DNA of 64,000 nucleotides. Source: Pseudalkalibacillus berkeleyi. Lineage in GTDB: Bacteria; Bacillota; Bacilli; Bacillales; Fictibacillaceae. A program made the position numbers and the translations under genes. The notes under the pieces were generated by a model, which was given only the letters and a program-made list of their open reading frames with translations, made no database searches and was not told where the DNA came from. Positions 37,782-48,204 of the stretch are shown one piece after another (position 1 is the first letter of the stretch; every line of letters begins with the position of its first letter). The stretch is from positions 1,860,001-1,924,000 of the forward strand of contig NZ_JAKIJS010000001.1 of assembly GCF_021608225.1 (NCBI RefSeq), given 5' to 3'.

Positions 37782-40142
37782 TTAGTAAGCCTCCTCAAAT
37801 CGAACACCATCAGTCTCTTTCTCGAAAAACCAGCGCTTTAAATCACGATAGGAGGAGTAACATAGGTCGTTTTCAAGACTTGACTGTTCTTGTTTTCTCC
37901 TATACGTTATTGAATCCGTAAGCGGTCGTTTGATAGGTTGATCTGTTACTGTAATAATTCCATTGTCTATTGTAACAAATTCAAGCTCAAAAAACACCTT
38001 TGACATAAAATAGACAGAATCTACTGACCATCCTTTAAAAGAAGCTAATTCTTTCGCTTTCTTCTTGTACTCGAATCGCCCTTGTTTTTTCAGAAAAGCA
38101 TAGAACCATCTGAATGACTCTCTAGTTGGGATCGGGTTAAAATAATGGTCCTCTTCGTGGTGGAAAACTGTGTATACCCTTTCAGCTTTAGAACCATAAC
38201 TTATAAGCTCCTCCAACTGTTCCTTATTGGACGGTAAATCAAGAATCATTAGGTAGTGTCCATCCAGTTTTATTTGTTCAAGTGTAGATGTTTCAGTAAC
38301 ATGATAAATACGATTCTTCCATTCTCCCAGTTGTAATTGGGCTACCGTATCTGTTTGAAAAGCAATGAGTTGAACCTTATCTGCATTTAACAGATCAAGT
38401 CGTTCTTTTAAATTCTTAATTCCTCGATAATCAAATAATTGCTTTTCTTTAACGGCGATATCTTTAAGCATAAGTTGAGGTTTTCTAAATCCATTCCACT
38501 CATTGATAGAAAGTTCACCTACAACAGAAAGAGAGGCATGAGGTGTAATTTCTTCGAAAATTTCGCCAAAGTGAAAACCAATTACATCTAATGCTGCTTG
38601 TTCCCCTTTCAACGTAAGTTTCAAATGTTTCGAGTCACTTCCAATTCTCCGAAATTCTTTCAATTGACTCGGTTCAATTAGGAATTTTGGTTTTGGATTA
38701 TCTACTCCAAATGGCTCAAGTGTTTGAAGCTCTTCTATAACCTCAAGTGAAATATCATCTACCGAACATTTCAAATCAACCGTTGTAATCGGTGTGAAAT
38801 CTTCAGGATTTAGCTTCTCTGATGCTAATTGATCTAAACGTGAACGAAGCTCCTCTAAATGAGCCAAGTCAAGCGTCATACCTGCTGCCATCGGGTGTCC
38901 ACCGAAATGGGGGAGGATATCTCGGCATTCAGATAAATTAGCAAACATATCAAAACCAGCGATACTTCTAGCTGATCCCTTGGCAACACCTTTATCTGGA
39001 TCGATGCTCAAAATAATCGTAGGCCGATAGTATTTTTCAACAATTCTTGACGCAACGATGCCAATCACACCTGGGTTCCATCCTTCTTTTGCGATGACAA
39101 GCGCAGATTGGTTCTCTGGCGGATACTCATTCTCAACAATCTCTATTGCTTCTTTGGTCATTTTTGTTACGAGATTTTGTCTTTCTTTATTCATAGCATC
39201 AATTTCTTGTGCAATCATTTCCGCTTCGTCTGGGTCATTTGTTGTGAATAAATCTACAGCTGGATCTGCTGAATCTAGTCGGCCAGCAGCATTCACTCTT
39301 GGTCCGATTCCAAAACCGATATGCTCCGCATTTAAGACTTGATCGTTAATATTACATAGTTTTATTAATGCTTGTAGACCAGGTTTCTCTGTTCTTTGCA
39401 ACCTAGTAATGCCTCGTTTGGCAATCAATCTATTCTCACCAACCAGTGGTACTAGATCGGCTATCGTTCCGATACAAGCAATGTCCAATAAATGAACCGG
39501 TGGTTTTCCTAATAAGGCATGTGCGACTTTAATCGCTACTCCTACCCCCGCTAATCCCTTGAAAGGATAAGAACAGCCTGGTTTTTTAGGGTTAATGGTC
39601 GTATATGAATCTGGTAACTCAGGCTGAGGCTCATGGTGATCTGTAATAATCAGGTCTATCCCGATCTCTTTCGCAACAGTCGCTTCATGTATCGCTGAGA
39701 TTCCTGTATCTACAGTAATAATGACCGAATAGCCTTGTTCTTTAATCCACCTAAATGCAGCTTCGTTAGGACCGTAACCTTCAGTAAATCGATTCGGTAT
39801 ATAGTAATCAAAGTCAGCGCCAAGTTCACGAAGAGTAAAATACATGACAGACGTACTACTGACGCCGTCTGCATCATAGTCTCCAAAAATCATGATCTTC
39901 TCTTGATTTTCTATAGCACTTTTTATACGCTCAACAGCAATTTCCATTCCATCTAATAAGAAGGGGTCATGAAATTCACTGTTCTCAATATGTAGAAATT
40001 CTGAAGCTTCGGTTATATCTTCTTTTCCTCTATTTACAAGTAATCCCGCTACTAATGGGGATATACCAAGGTGTTCCACGAATTGATCAGCTTTCTCCTG
40101 ATCAACCTCGTTCACACTCCACCTTGTCTTTGCGTCCAACAT
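37782..40142 (-). CDS. recJ: Single-stranded-DNA-specific exonuclease RecJ
   Basis: A 5'-to-3' exonuclease for recombination and mismatch repair, 786 residues, the B. subtilis length. DHH-domain motifs are [13 protein letters not shown] (about 86-98) and LIITDHHEP (about 158), followed by [14 protein letters not shown], the DHHA1 domain ([13 protein letters not shown]) and the C-terminal OB and Firmicutes-specific domains. The ATG at 40142 lies 4 nt after GAGGTGG; the longer upstream frame is rejected. It is followed directly by apt. Confidence 0.96.
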   Translation of the reverse strand: MLDAKTRWSVNEVDQEKADQFVEHLGISPLVAGLLVNRGKEDITEASEFLHIENSEFHDPFLLDGMEIAVERIKSAIENQEKIMIFGDYDADGVSSTSVMYFTLRELGADFDYYIPNRFTEGYGPNEAAFRWIKEQGYSVIITVDTGISAIHEATVAKEIGIDLIITDHHEPQPELPDSYTTINPKKPGCSYPFKGLAGVGVAIKVAHALLGKPPVHLLDIACIGTIADLVPLVGENRLIAKRGITRLQRTEKPGLQALIKLCNINDQVLNAEHIGFGIGPRVNAAGRLDSADPAVDLFTTNDPDEAEMIAQEIDAMNKERQNLVTKMTKEAIEIVENEYPPENQSALVIAKEGWNPGVIGIVASRIVEKYYRPTIILSIDPDKGVAKGSARSIAGFDMFANLSECRDILPHFGGHPMAAGMTLDLAHLEELRSRLDQLASEKLNPEDFTPITTVDLKCSVDDISLEVIEELQTLEPFGVDNPKPKFLIEPSQLKEFRRIGSDSKHLKLTLKGEQAALDVIGFHFGEIFEEITPHASLSVVGELSINEWNGFRKPQLMLKDIAVKEKQLFDYRGIKNLKERLDLLNADKVQLIAFQTDTVAQLQLGEWKNRIYHVTETSTLEQIKLDGHYLMILDLPSNKEQLEELISYGSKAERVYTVFHHEEDHYFNPIPTRESFRWFYAFLKKQGRFEYKKKAKELASFKGWSVDSVYFMSKVFFELEFVTIDNGIITVTDQPIKRPLTDSITYRRKQEQSSLENDLCYSSYRDLKRWFFEKETDGVRFEEAY

Positions 40143-40207
40143 AAAACCACCTCTTGACTCACTCATTATACAAGAGTGGCCAAAGAGGTGGCAAATACAA
40201 TTTCAGG

Positions 40208-40543
40208 TTATATCGAAGCGTCTTCTTCAGTTTGATTAGATTCAGTCGTTTGCTTTTCTGAGGACAAGACTTTTTCTTGTTTGTCTTTCGCGCTCTCCGT
40301 AAGTTGTTGGTTTTCCTTCTGTAAGTTTCGTAATTCTTTTCTCATGGAGAAAAATCGAACGGAACCCGCAAAACCAATCGTTATTGCACCTAATAAAGCC
40401 GAACCTAGAATAACAAGTACAAGTGGCCATTGAGATGAACCAAATAAATAATGAACTTCAACTGAGTCAACATTGATAACAGCAAATACAGCTACAACAA
40501 TTGCAAATAGGAGTACGATGATAAAACTCCATTCTCTTCTCAT
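40208..40543 (-). CDS. yrvD: LapA-domain membrane protein (YrvD-like)
   Basis: A 111-residue protein with two membrane helices (SFIIVLLFAIVVAVFAVIN, about 6-24, and VLVILGSALLGAITIGFAG, about 42-60), then a coiled coil (about 70-95) and an acidic tail. This is the LapA_dom layout, as in YrvD of B. subtilis. It overlaps the end of the cation efflux gene by 4 nt, so the two are co-expressed. Function in Gram-positives is unknown. Confidence 0.82.
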   Translation of the reverse strand: MRREWSFIIVLLFAIVVAVFAVINVDSVEVHYLFGSSQWPLVLVILGSALLGAITIGFAGSVRFFSMRKELRNLQKENQQLTESAKDKQEKVLSSEKQTTESNQTEEDASI

Positions 40544-41460
40544 AAATCTCCACCGCCCTTTTCTGCTTGATAAGGATTGATATGAACGAAAACGTCTCTT
40601 ACATTTGTTTGCTCAACTAAGCGATTCTTCACCTCTTTACCAATGTCATGCCCTTCTTGGACAGAAATGGTTGGGTTGACTGCAACTTTTATGTCGATTA
40701 TCACGTAATACCCATGTTCACGCGCGAAGAATTCATCTAAATTCATCACACCTGGCACATTTCTCACAATTTCTTTCAACTCTATCGTATCTTCTTCATG
40801 TAAGACATGGTCAAGCGTATTATGAATAGATTCAGCTCCTAACTTCCAAGAGATGTGTAGTACGAGTAAGGAGACGACTAGACCTGCGATTGGATCGGCA
40901 TATTCTAGCCAACCAATATTTAACTTCCCACCTAAAACCGCTGCTCCGATCCCAATTAATGCTGCAATCGAAGAATAGACGTCAGATCGATGTTCGTATG
41001 CATTATTAATAATTGCATCACTGTTAATTCTTTTTCCTAATCGGAATTTATATTGAAACATGATTTCCTTTGCAATAATCGAGAAAATTACCGCATATAC
41101 TGCCCAGATTTTTGGTGCATTGATCGGATGGAAGAATGCCTCAATAGACGAATAGCCAATTTCAAGACCTACCACAAACAACAATACCGCTACAATGATG
41201 GCAGCGATGGATTCAGCTTTACCGTGTCCATATGGGTGATCACGGTCTGGGGGAAGCTTTGCTGCTCGTAATCCGAGCAATACAGCAAAAGAGCCAGCGA
41301 CATCAGATGCAGAATGGACAGCATCCGCGATCAGCGCTCGACTATTGGAAAGAAACCCAACAGATCCTTTAATAATTGCTAATATCAAATTCCCAATAAT
41401 CCCTACCCATGCGGCAAATTCACCCTGTCTAAAACGATCGTTTTGATCCACTTCAACCAC
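40540..41460 (-). CDS. Cation diffusion facilitator family efflux protein (MneP/MneS-like)
   Basis: A 306-residue CDF transporter with about six membrane helices and a C-terminal ferredoxin-like cytoplasmic domain (VVIDIKVAVNPTISVQEGHDIG). The metal-site motifs in helices 2 and 5 are ALIADAVHSASDV and YEHRSDVYSS, and a DRDHPYGHGKAE loop follows helix 2. The D/H-S-x-D pattern is nearest to B. subtilis MneP and MneS, manganese exporters, so manganese is a likely substrate; zinc, iron or cobalt cannot be excluded. No metal-responsive riboswitch is seen upstream. Confidence 0.87.
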   Translation of the reverse strand: MVEVDQNDRFRQGEFAAWVGIIGNLILAIIKGSVGFLSNSRALIADAVHSASDVAGSFAVLLGLRAAKLPPDRDHPYGHGKAESIAAIIVAVLLFVVGLEIGYSSIEAFFHPINAPKIWAVYAVIFSIIAKEIMFQYKFRLGKRINSDAIINNAYEHRSDVYSSIAALIGIGAAVLGGKLNIGWLEYADPIAGLVVSLLVLHISWKLGAESIHNTLDHVLHEEDTIELKEIVRNVPGVMNLDEFFAREHGYYVIIDIKVAVNPTISVQEGHDIGKEVKNRLVEQTNVRDVFVHINPYQAEKGGGDL

Positions 41461-41569
41461 TCCAAAAACATTCTACATATTAAGTCTACGTTCAATGTTC
41501 AACAATTACATCCAATTTTACACTAAAACTGATTTCTTAAACTTCTAGTTCATTTGTTAGAAAGAAAAG

Positions 41570-41592
41570 CGGCTGACCAATCTGGTCAACCG
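41570..41592 (-). terminator. Terminator after secDF
   Basis: CGGTTGACCA pairs with TGGTCAGCCG (one G-U) around a 3-nt loop, followed by CTTTTCTTT on the minus strand. Confidence 0.82.
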
Positions 41593-41600
41593 TCTTCCAA

Positions 41601-43832
41601 TTATTCTGTTGTTTCAACTGATTTTGCAGGTTTCTTGTTCAATTGTTTCCCTTTCCACACTAACCATACTTGAGAAGCGATGAATAGAGATGAATAGGTT
41701 CCTGCAATTAATCCGATCAATAAAGCAAATGAGAAGTTACGGATTGCTTCACTACCGAAAATCATCAGTGCAGCTGCAGCAAATACCACAGTCAACACTG
41801 TATTGATTGAACGTGCTAACGTCTGAACTAAACTAACATTTACGACCTTCGATAAGTCTGCAAACGTCTTAATCTTCATATACTTAGAATTTTCTCGAAT
41901 GCGATCGAAGGTGACAATCGTATCATTGATTGAATACCCGACAATGGTCAGGACTGCTGCAATGAACGGTAGATTCACTTCAATCTGCAATAAGCTGAAA
42001 ATCGCGATAATGAAAAATGCATCATGGAGTAAAGCGACAATTGATGCTAATGCTTTCAACCATTCGAAACGGATCGTTACATAAATGATAATTCCGATGG
42101 ATGCAATCGCAATCGCGTACATGGCATTTTTCGCAAGCTCTCTTCCTACAGTCGGATCCACGGTACTAACGTTCGGCTCTTGTCCGTATTCTTTTTTGAA
42201 GAACGATTTGAGCTTACTGATCTCTTGTTGCTCTAATACACCAACGTAACGTGTTACAGCAATATTATTTTTATCACCTGAAATGATGACTTCTTCAGAT
42301 TCCAAGTCGATTGACTTTAATTGTTCTTTAATCTTTTCATCGTTCAATGACTGATCAGAGGTAATTTCAATTCGGCTACCACTTGCAAAGTCAATCCCTA
42401 AGTTCAAATTGAATATGAGTAAGGAAGCTACGCCAAGTCCAATCAACACACCTGAGATCGTAAAGAACTTTTTCCGATGCTTAACAAAGTCCATGTTTTT
42501 GAATTTGCTCTTAGAAATATCCAATCGATCCGTATCATCCAGATCTGATATTTGCTCTTGCTTTACACCGAATAGACGCGGTTTCTTATTTAAGATACGG
42601 CTGTTTACCCATAAGCCAAGTAGTAATCGAGAACCATAAACGGCCGTTAGGAAACTAGCCAAAATACTGATGATCAACACGAGCGCAAACCCTTTTACTG
42701 AGCTCGTCCCAAACCCGAATAAAACACCTGCAGCAAGGATGGTTGTGATGTTGGCATCAAGGATTGTAGATAATGACCGCTTGTTCCCCGCTTTAAAGGC
42801 TGACATGACCGATTTACCTGAACGAAGTTCTTCCTTAATACGTTCGTATGTGATGATATTGGCATCGACAGCCATACCGACCCCAAGAATGAGGGCTGCA
42901 ATACCTGGTAACGTTAATACCCCATCCATCCAATCAAATACAAGTAGAATTAAGTAAATGTATGCGGAAAGTGTAATAACCGCAATAATTCCAGGAATAC
43001 GATAGAAAATTAACATGAATAAGAAAATCAATGCAATTCCAACCGTACCTGCAACGACAGTCTTCTCTAAGGAGTCTTGACCAAATTTTGCACCCACTGA
43101 AGTTGAATAAATTTCCTTCAGTTTAACAGGAAGTGATCCAGCATTGAGAAGGTCAACTAAATTTTGAGCTTCTTCAACATTCTCCATTCCATCAATCGTT
43201 GCTTGCTTAGAATTGATTACCTTGTGTACGTACGGAGCAGAAATGTATTTCGGATTTTCTTTCTTGGCTTCCTCTTGGAAAGAATCTCCCTTTTCATAAT
43301 CCAACCAGATGACTAAACGGTTGTTCGGTTTTTTTTCAAGGATTTGTTTCGTAACTTGACCAAATTTATCGCCATCTTTCAACTGTAAAGAAACGATCGG
43401 TTGGTTACTATTTTGTAAAAACTCTACCTTCGCACCGCCTTCTTTAAGGTCGGAGCCTTTCAAATAAACTTTCCCATTAACATCGCGGAAAGTCAGTTCT
43501 GCTTGAGTAGATAAGAGTTCCCGAGCTTTATTTTGATCTTTAACACCCGCAAGCTGTACGCGGATTCTTTTTCCTTCAATTTGGATGTTCGGTTCAGAAA
43601 CACCCAGTACGTCAACACGTTCTCTTAACGCACTAACCGTATTATTCAATAAGTCCTTATCAACTTCTTGACCTTCACTGGTCGGTTCGACATCGTAAAG
43701 AACCTCAAATCCACCTTGTAGATCGAGTCCTAGCTTAATGTTTTGGACGATGTCTTTCGTCGTTACCCCTAAAGTCCCTGCAATCATTATGACTAACAGG
43801 AAAAAGGCAACGATCCGTCCTCTTTTCACCAT
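41601..43832 (-). CDS. secDF: Fused protein-export membrane protein SecDF
   Basis: SecDF uses the proton gradient to pull proteins out of the SecYEG channel. The 743-residue fusion has the SecD half (TM1, large outer domain beginning GLDLQGGFEVLYDV at about 35, then five helices with GVGMAVDANIITYERIKEEL) and the SecF half (GIDFASGSRIEI, then helices with TIVGYSINDTIVTFDRIREN). Twelve membrane helices in all. Fused SecDF is typical of Bacillus. A terminator follows; GGGGAGG precedes the ATG. Confidence 0.97.
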   Translation of the reverse strand: MVKRGRIVAFFLLVIMIAGTLGVTTKDIVQNIKLGLDLQGGFEVLYDVEPTSEGQEVDKDLLNNTVSALRERVDVLGVSEPNIQIEGKRIRVQLAGVKDQNKARELLSTQAELTFRDVNGKVYLKGSDLKEGGAKVEFLQNSNQPIVSLQLKDGDKFGQVTKQILEKKPNNRLVIWLDYEKGDSFQEEAKKENPKYISAPYVHKVINSKQATIDGMENVEEAQNLVDLLNAGSLPVKLKEIYSTSVGAKFGQDSLEKTVVAGTVGIALIFLFMLIFYRIPGIIAVITLSAYIYLILLVFDWMDGVLTLPGIAALILGVGMAVDANIITYERIKEELRSGKSVMSAFKAGNKRSLSTILDANITTILAAGVLFGFGTSSVKGFALVLIISILASFLTAVYGSRLLLGLWVNSRILNKKPRLFGVKQEQISDLDDTDRLDISKSKFKNMDFVKHRKKFFTISGVLIGLGVASLLIFNLNLGIDFASGSRIEITSDQSLNDEKIKEQLKSIDLESEEVIISGDKNNIAVTRYVGVLEQQEISKLKSFFKKEYGQEPNVSTVDPTVGRELAKNAMYAIAIASIGIIIYVTIRFEWLKALASIVALLHDAFFIIAIFSLLQIEVNLPFIAAVLTIVGYSINDTIVTFDRIRENSKYMKIKTFADLSKVVNVSLVQTLARSINTVLTVVFAAAALMIFGSEAIRNFSFALLIGLIAGTYSSLFIASQVWLVWKGKQLNKKPAKSVETTE

Positions 43833-43927
43833 ATGTAACTTCCTCCCCTATGCCTACAATCTGGTTGTTCCTCTTAGTGTTATGTAATGACAGTACATCC
43901 TATTATATCCATCCGAAGAAAGGCGTG

Positions 43928-44212
43928 TCAATTGCCCTCAAGTGTGTCAAATGAATACCACTGATCATCTGTAACCGCCTGAATCGTAAGCCAGTTCATA
44001 AAATCATTTGTAGAAAGCCTCATGATTGTGTTGATTACTTGATGAATTCGCCACTCTTCTTCCTTTTGCTTTTTCGCACGTGACAAGATACATTTCCAAA
44101 TTTCATCCTCTGTTACACTTTCATAACCCATAAAGTGTAACTCTTCCATTTTACTTTTGAGAGCAGGACCAACTTGTGGTCGCCATTCAGCTAACTTCAT
44201 TTCTTCATGCAT
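43928..44212 (-). CDS. comN: ComN-like post-transcriptional regulator (YrzD)
   Basis: A 94-residue helical protein resembling the ComN/YrzD family. The conserved stretch is PALKSKMEELHFMGYESVTE followed by DEIWKCILSRAKK and IMRLSTNDFMNWLTIQA. In B. subtilis ComN promotes accumulation of the comE competence mRNA and is located at the poles and division site with DivIVA. Its place directly upstream of secDF matches yrzD. Assignment is by motif and location. Confidence 0.78.
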   Translation of the reverse strand: MHEEMKLAEWRPQVGPALKSKMEELHFMGYESVTEDEIWKCILSRAKKQKEEEWRIHQVINTIMRLSTNDFMNWLTIQAVTDDQWYSFDTLEGN

Positions 44213-44263
44213 CTTTTATCCCCCTTTTTACCAAGCAGTTTATTATTTTATATAATCTACAAT

Positions 44264-44749
44264 TTAAACGATCGAATAAACGACCAGTCCAACGCCTAAT
44301 CCAGCCACTACTACACCAAATGCAATCGCAAGGAACGCATAGTGAAACCTGATTTTAAATAAAGCGGCTGCCACACAAGCACTATAGGCTCCTGTCGTCG
44401 GTAAAGGAATGGCTGTAAATAGAATTAAGCCTATTGCGCCAAATCGCTCAACGTTCTTACTGTTCCGTAGGGTACGTTCGTATAGCCAGTCATAGAAACG
44501 CTTGTACCATCGAAACCTCATCATAAAATTACTTAAAGGACGGAACAAAAGTAATAGAGGAATGATCGGTAAGAGATTTCCTAATACCGATAATGTAAAG
44601 GCAGTCCAAAAATCATAACCGAAAGTAGCAGCTACTGGAATGCCTCCTCTTAGTTCCAAAATAGGTAATGCAGACACAATGACAACAATTAATTCTTCTG
44701 GTAGGAAACTCAAATGTTCTACCACATACTGTTTAATTTCTTCTTTCAA
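44264..44749 (-). CDS. Putative small multi-drug export family membrane protein
   Basis: A 161-residue membrane protein with about four helices, of the COG2426 (Sm_multidrug_ex) type: LPEELIVVIVSALPILELRGGIP at the start, a conserved GNLLPIIPLLLLFRP segment and IPLPTTGAYSACVAAALF later. Despite the name, transport activity is not well established. It lies upstream of comN on the same strand and divergent from spoVB. Confidence 0.78.
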   Translation of the reverse strand: MKEEIKQYVVEHLSFLPEELIVVIVSALPILELRGGIPVAATFGYDFWTAFTLSVLGNLLPIIPLLLLFRPLSNFMMRFRWYKRFYDWLYERTLRNSKNVERFGAIGLILFTAIPLPTTGAYSACVAAALFKIRFHYAFLAIAFGVVVAGLGVGLVVYSIV

Positions 44750-44878
44750 CTTCTACACCTCAACTATATACTTGTCATGCTTGGCCACCTTCACCGCATA
44801 TACATAGGATAAGTGCGGCCCATTCATTGGACCGCAAAATCTATGCGTTTATGTAACTGAAGAAGGCAGGTACATGAT

Positions 44879-46423
44879 ATGTCTAAACAAACTTTTATAC
44901 AAGGAACGCTTATATTAATCGTGGCAGGTTTGATAACAAAAGTGTTAGGCTTCATCAATCGAATTGTGATCGCCCGGATCATCGGTGTTGAAGGTGTTGG
45001 ATTATATATGATGGCAGTCCCAACCCTTTTACTTACAATCACATTAACACGGCTAGGGCTTCCAGTAGCGATTTCTAAAATGGTAGCTGAAGCAGATGCG
45101 CAACGTAACCATAAAAAAATCAAACAGATCCTCGTCGTATCTTTAACCATAACGGGTACCTTAAGTATCATCTTCACTACCGCCATGATAGCACTTGCAC
45201 CTATTCTATCACAGATTTTAAAAGATGAGAGAACTTATTATCCCTTAGTTGCAATCGCGCCAGTCGTGCCAATTGTAGCATTATCCTCAGTGATTAGGGG
45301 CTACTTCCAAGGTCGGCAAAACATGAAACCGTCTGCTTATTCCCAAGTCATCGAACAAATCGTTCGGATTACATTAGTTGCCGTATTAACTGCAGCTTTT
45401 TTACCTTATGGCATTGAGTATGCCGCTGCAGGTGCAATGGTTTCTGTTGTTATTGGTGAGCTTGCTTCTCTCTTATATATGTTTTCGATGTTCAAACTCC
45501 AAAAGCGTATCAAAATTCGCAAAGGATTTTTCGATTATGTGACAAAAGGTAAAGAAACCTTTAATCAGTTGATGCGCATTTCCTTACCTACCACAGCGAG
45601 CCAGTTGGTTGGTTCGGTTTCCTATTTCTTCGAGCCAATCGTTGTGGCGACGAGCTTATCGTTAGCAGGAGTCACAACAGTCCTTGCCACCCAGCAATAC
45701 GGTGCGCTTGCAGGTTACGTCATTCCATTTTTGACACTTCCGATGTTCATTACGTATTCCCTGTCCGTTTCTTTAATACCAGCCATTAGTGAAGCGGCCG
45801 CTCAAAAGAAACATCATGTTGTGGAGCATAGATTGAATCAAGCCCTGCGTATTTCAATGCTTTCAGGAGGAATATCAGTTGTAATCACCTATGTGCTTGC
45901 AACGCCTTTAATGGATCTCATGTATGGCACTCCTGAAGTAGCCGTTTACGTAAAACTCATGGCCCCTTTCTTCTTTTTCCTCTATTTCCAGGGTCCGTTA
46001 CAAGCCGTATTGCAGGCATTGGATTTAGCAAAGGCCGCCATGACGAACAGTATTATCGGTGCCATCATCAAAATTATTGCGATTTACCTACTTGCAACAA
46101 GACCAGACCTCGGGATTATGGGTGTCGCCTTAGCAATTGTCATTAATGTCGTCCTAGTCACCTTGCTTCATTTTTCAACCATCGTCAAAGCAATCAGTTA
46201 TACAGTTGTCGTAAAGGATTATGTAAAAGGAATCCTTGCCATCGCCATAACTGCATTGGCTGTTACCTGGTTTACCACTCTATTGGATAAGAGTTTACTT
46301 GCTGATACGCTCATTACAATAGGATTCGCCATTCTCATCTATCTTATTTTAATCTTAAGCTTCAATTTAGTGAAAAAAGAAGATGTCCAATACATTCCCT
46401 TCCTTAAGAAGATCGTCCGTTAA
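44879..46423 (+). CDS. spoVB: Stage V sporulation protein B, MOP-superfamily flippase
   Basis: A 514-residue polysaccharide-exporter-type membrane protein with about 14 helices. It begins TFIQGTLILIVAGLITKVLGF and has the family signature VIRGYFQGRQNMKPSAYSQVIEQ around residue 140. SpoVB is needed for spore cortex synthesis, probably flipping lipid-linked peptidoglycan precursor in the mother cell. YtgP/MurJ-like paralogues are close, but synteny (secDF-comN-spoVB-yrbG) supports SpoVB. No clear terminator follows. Confidence 0.9.
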   Translation: MSKQTFIQGTLILIVAGLITKVLGFINRIVIARIIGVEGVGLYMMAVPTLLLTITLTRLGLPVAISKMVAEADAQRNHKKIKQILVVSLTITGTLSIIFTTAMIALAPILSQILKDERTYYPLVAIAPVVPIVALSSVIRGYFQGRQNMKPSAYSQVIEQIVRITLVAVLTAAFLPYGIEYAAAGAMVSVVIGELASLLYMFSMFKLQKRIKIRKGFFDYVTKGKETFNQLMRISLPTTASQLVGSVSYFFEPIVVATSLSLAGVTTVLATQQYGALAGYVIPFLTLPMFITYSLSVSLIPAISEAAAQKKHHVVEHRLNQALRISMLSGGISVVITYVLATPLMDLMYGTPEVAVYVKLMAPFFFFLYFQGPLQAVLQALDLAKAAMTNSIIGAIIKIIAIYLLATRPDLGIMGVALAIVINVVLVTLLHFSTIVKAISYTVVVKDYVKGILAIAITALAVTWFTTLLDKSLLADTLITIGFAILIYLILILSFNLVKKEDVQYIPFLKKIVR

Positions 46424-46599
46424 GCCATAAGGCACAAGGTTGGTGGCAGGAATTCCTGAGGAATAGTGTCTAATCTAATCACAACTTATTTGGTGCTTTT
46501 CCATAGATATGTTAGGAATAGGGTTTAATCAGCTTTTTCCGGGGTTTGGTTATCAATCATTCCAACAAACCAACAAACCATTCCTCTTCCATTAAAAGT

Positions 46600-46638
46600 G
46601 GCTACCTTCAAAAGTCTCCGTTGACTTTGAAGGTAGCC
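46600..46638 (-). terminator. Terminator between spoVB and the YczE-type gene
   Basis: A 16-bp stem (GGCTACCTTC and AAGTC arms, one bulged A) with a 6-nt loop. CTTTT follows on the minus strand. Confidence 0.75.
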
Positions 46639-46653
46639 TTATATTGTCTTCTA

Positions 46654-47289
46654 TTACAAGTATTCTTCTTGAGGTACATTTTCTGGTTTCAATGCGTAAT
46701 AAATGCGATATGCTCTTGTATACCAAAACTGTATAACGGGTCCGAGTGCTATGACCAGGACACCTGTCCCTACACCTACAGGTCCACCAATTAGGACTGC
46801 AAGAGATGCTACAACTATCGCTACAAGGGTTTGACCCATTCGTAAACTTAAGTTGAAGCGAGCACTGACTGCGAGAAACAATTGATCGACGGGTGCTCTC
46901 GGGAATTGTGGCAAAATATAAACCGCCACGCCAAGACCAATTGCCGTCATTCCTGCCCCAAGCGTGATGGCTTTCACTACCATTGGAGCTGCTGCTAGGT
47001 TAAATGAAGAAAATACAATTTCAAGCCAAAAATCCAGGATAAAGCTCTCCAAAATAACCGGTATTAAGGCTTGAAACTCTGGACGTTGATTCATAAGTCG
47101 AGCATTCAAAAAGATGATAATAAATTGAAATACACCGTACCAAAAGCCAACTGTCATACCGAAAATGTCAGAAATTCCGATGAAAAATGACGTCCAAAAC
47201 CCTGCGCCTAGTGTTGCATGGATCACCAGTGCAACTCCGAAAAAATTGATGAACATACCTAGAAGGTAAACCGTAACTCGATATAACAT
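46654..47289 (-). CDS. YczE/YyaS/YitT family membrane protein
   Basis: A 211-residue integral membrane protein with about five hydrophobic segments (YLLGMFINFFGVALVIHA, FWYGVFQFIIIFLNARL, and others) and the conserved GAGFWTSFFIGISDIFGMT segment of the YczE group. B. subtilis YczE is linked to production of bacillaenes and other secondary products by an unknown route. Function here is unknown. Confidence 0.72.
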   Translation of the reverse strand: MLYRVTVYLLGMFINFFGVALVIHATLGAGFWTSFFIGISDIFGMTVGFWYGVFQFIIIFLNARLMNQRPEFQALIPVILESFILDFWLEIVFSSFNLAAAPMVVKAITLGAGMTAIGLGVAVYILPQFPRAPVDQLFLAVSARFNLSLRMGQTLVAIVVASLAVLIGGPVGVGTGVLVIALGPVIQFWYTRAYRIYYALKPENVPQEEYL

Positions 47290-47434
47290 TACGATCCCCT
47301 CCCTTCCTCAAAAATAAAGAAAACTCGATGATGATTTAATTCAATTTCAAATTTTCTTCTCCCGATTTTATTAGCGATTATCTTCACCGTCAATCATTTT
47401 TTATTAACAGTTAATGCCATCATACAAAAACAAA

Positions 47435-47463
47435 AAATCAACCATCTGTAACAGGGTTGATTT
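47435..47463 (-). terminator. Terminator after yrbG
   Basis: AAATCAACC pairs with GGTTGATTT, followed by TTTTGTTTTTG on the minus strand. It begins 3 nt after the stop codon. Confidence 0.85.
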
Positions 47464-47465
47464 CA

Positions 47466-48131
47466 CTACTCGTCCTTCGAATCTATAAAGAATATGCCAT
47501 CTGATTCCAAAGAACAGAATGATATCTTCTTCAGTTCTCTATAACCAAGTTTTTTAAGCTCCTGACGAAGCCACAACTCAGATTTATTCAATCTTTTCAA
47601 ATGCTCTTCTTGAATTTTGCCATCTAGTACGAGTGGTAGTGGATAAAGTGTTTCCCTCTCTTCATGATCATCGTGATCATCGTGATCTTTTTTGATAACA
47701 GAAAGTCTACCGGTCGGTTCTAAGATCGCAAATTCAACATCAGACACTTTGCTCACACCATTTTCACGTAATTGGATAAGCAAGTCCGCAAAGTTATACC
47801 GTTGCTTCTTCATTTCAGTTTCATCGATTTTTCCTCGGTCAATGATGACAGATGGTTTCCCATCAATGATTTCCCTTAACTTTTCACTTTTTAACGAGAC
47901 ATACGCAAATAAGATTTGAGCAGCTAACAAGATTGCGATACCCATTAAGGAATGGATCATTGGTTTCTCTGGATTTTCAATTGAAATAACTGCCAGCTCC
48001 GCAATCATGATCGAAACGACGAAATCAACAATAGACAATTGACCGATTTCCCGTTTTCCCATGAACCGGTAAACCATAATAATTAAGAAGTATATGAAAA
48101 ATGTACGAAACATGATGATGCCGAGTTCCAT
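47466..48131 (-). CDS. yrbG: DUF421 / YetF-domain membrane protein YrbG
   Basis: A 221-residue protein with three membrane helices (about 5-25, 35-52, 58-78) and two cytoplasmic YetF-type subdomains (KPSVIIDRGKIDETEMKK; then LPLVLDGKIQEEHLKRL after residue 165). Between them lies a low-complexity DHDDHDDHEE run (about 152-161) encoded by near-identical 9-nt units. YetF proteins are inner spore-membrane or general membrane proteins of uncertain role; YrbG is its counterpart at this locus in B. subtilis. Confidence 0.82.
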   Translation of the reverse strand: MELGIIMFRTFFIYFLIIMVYRFMGKREIGQLSIVDFVVSIMIAELAVISIENPEKPMIHSLMGIAILLAAQILFAYVSLKSEKLREIIDGKPSVIIDRGKIDETEMKKQRYNFADLLIQLRENGVSKVSDVEFAILEPTGRLSVIKKDHDDHDDHEERETLYPLPLVLDGKIQEEHLKRLNKSELWLRQELKKLGYRELKKISFCSLESDGIFFIDSKDE

Positions 48132-48204
48132 GGCAGTCTTCTCCCTTCTTAATATAGTCTCACCGACTTAGGAGAAGATATGAAAAATTTACAATGGTAA
48201 TATT

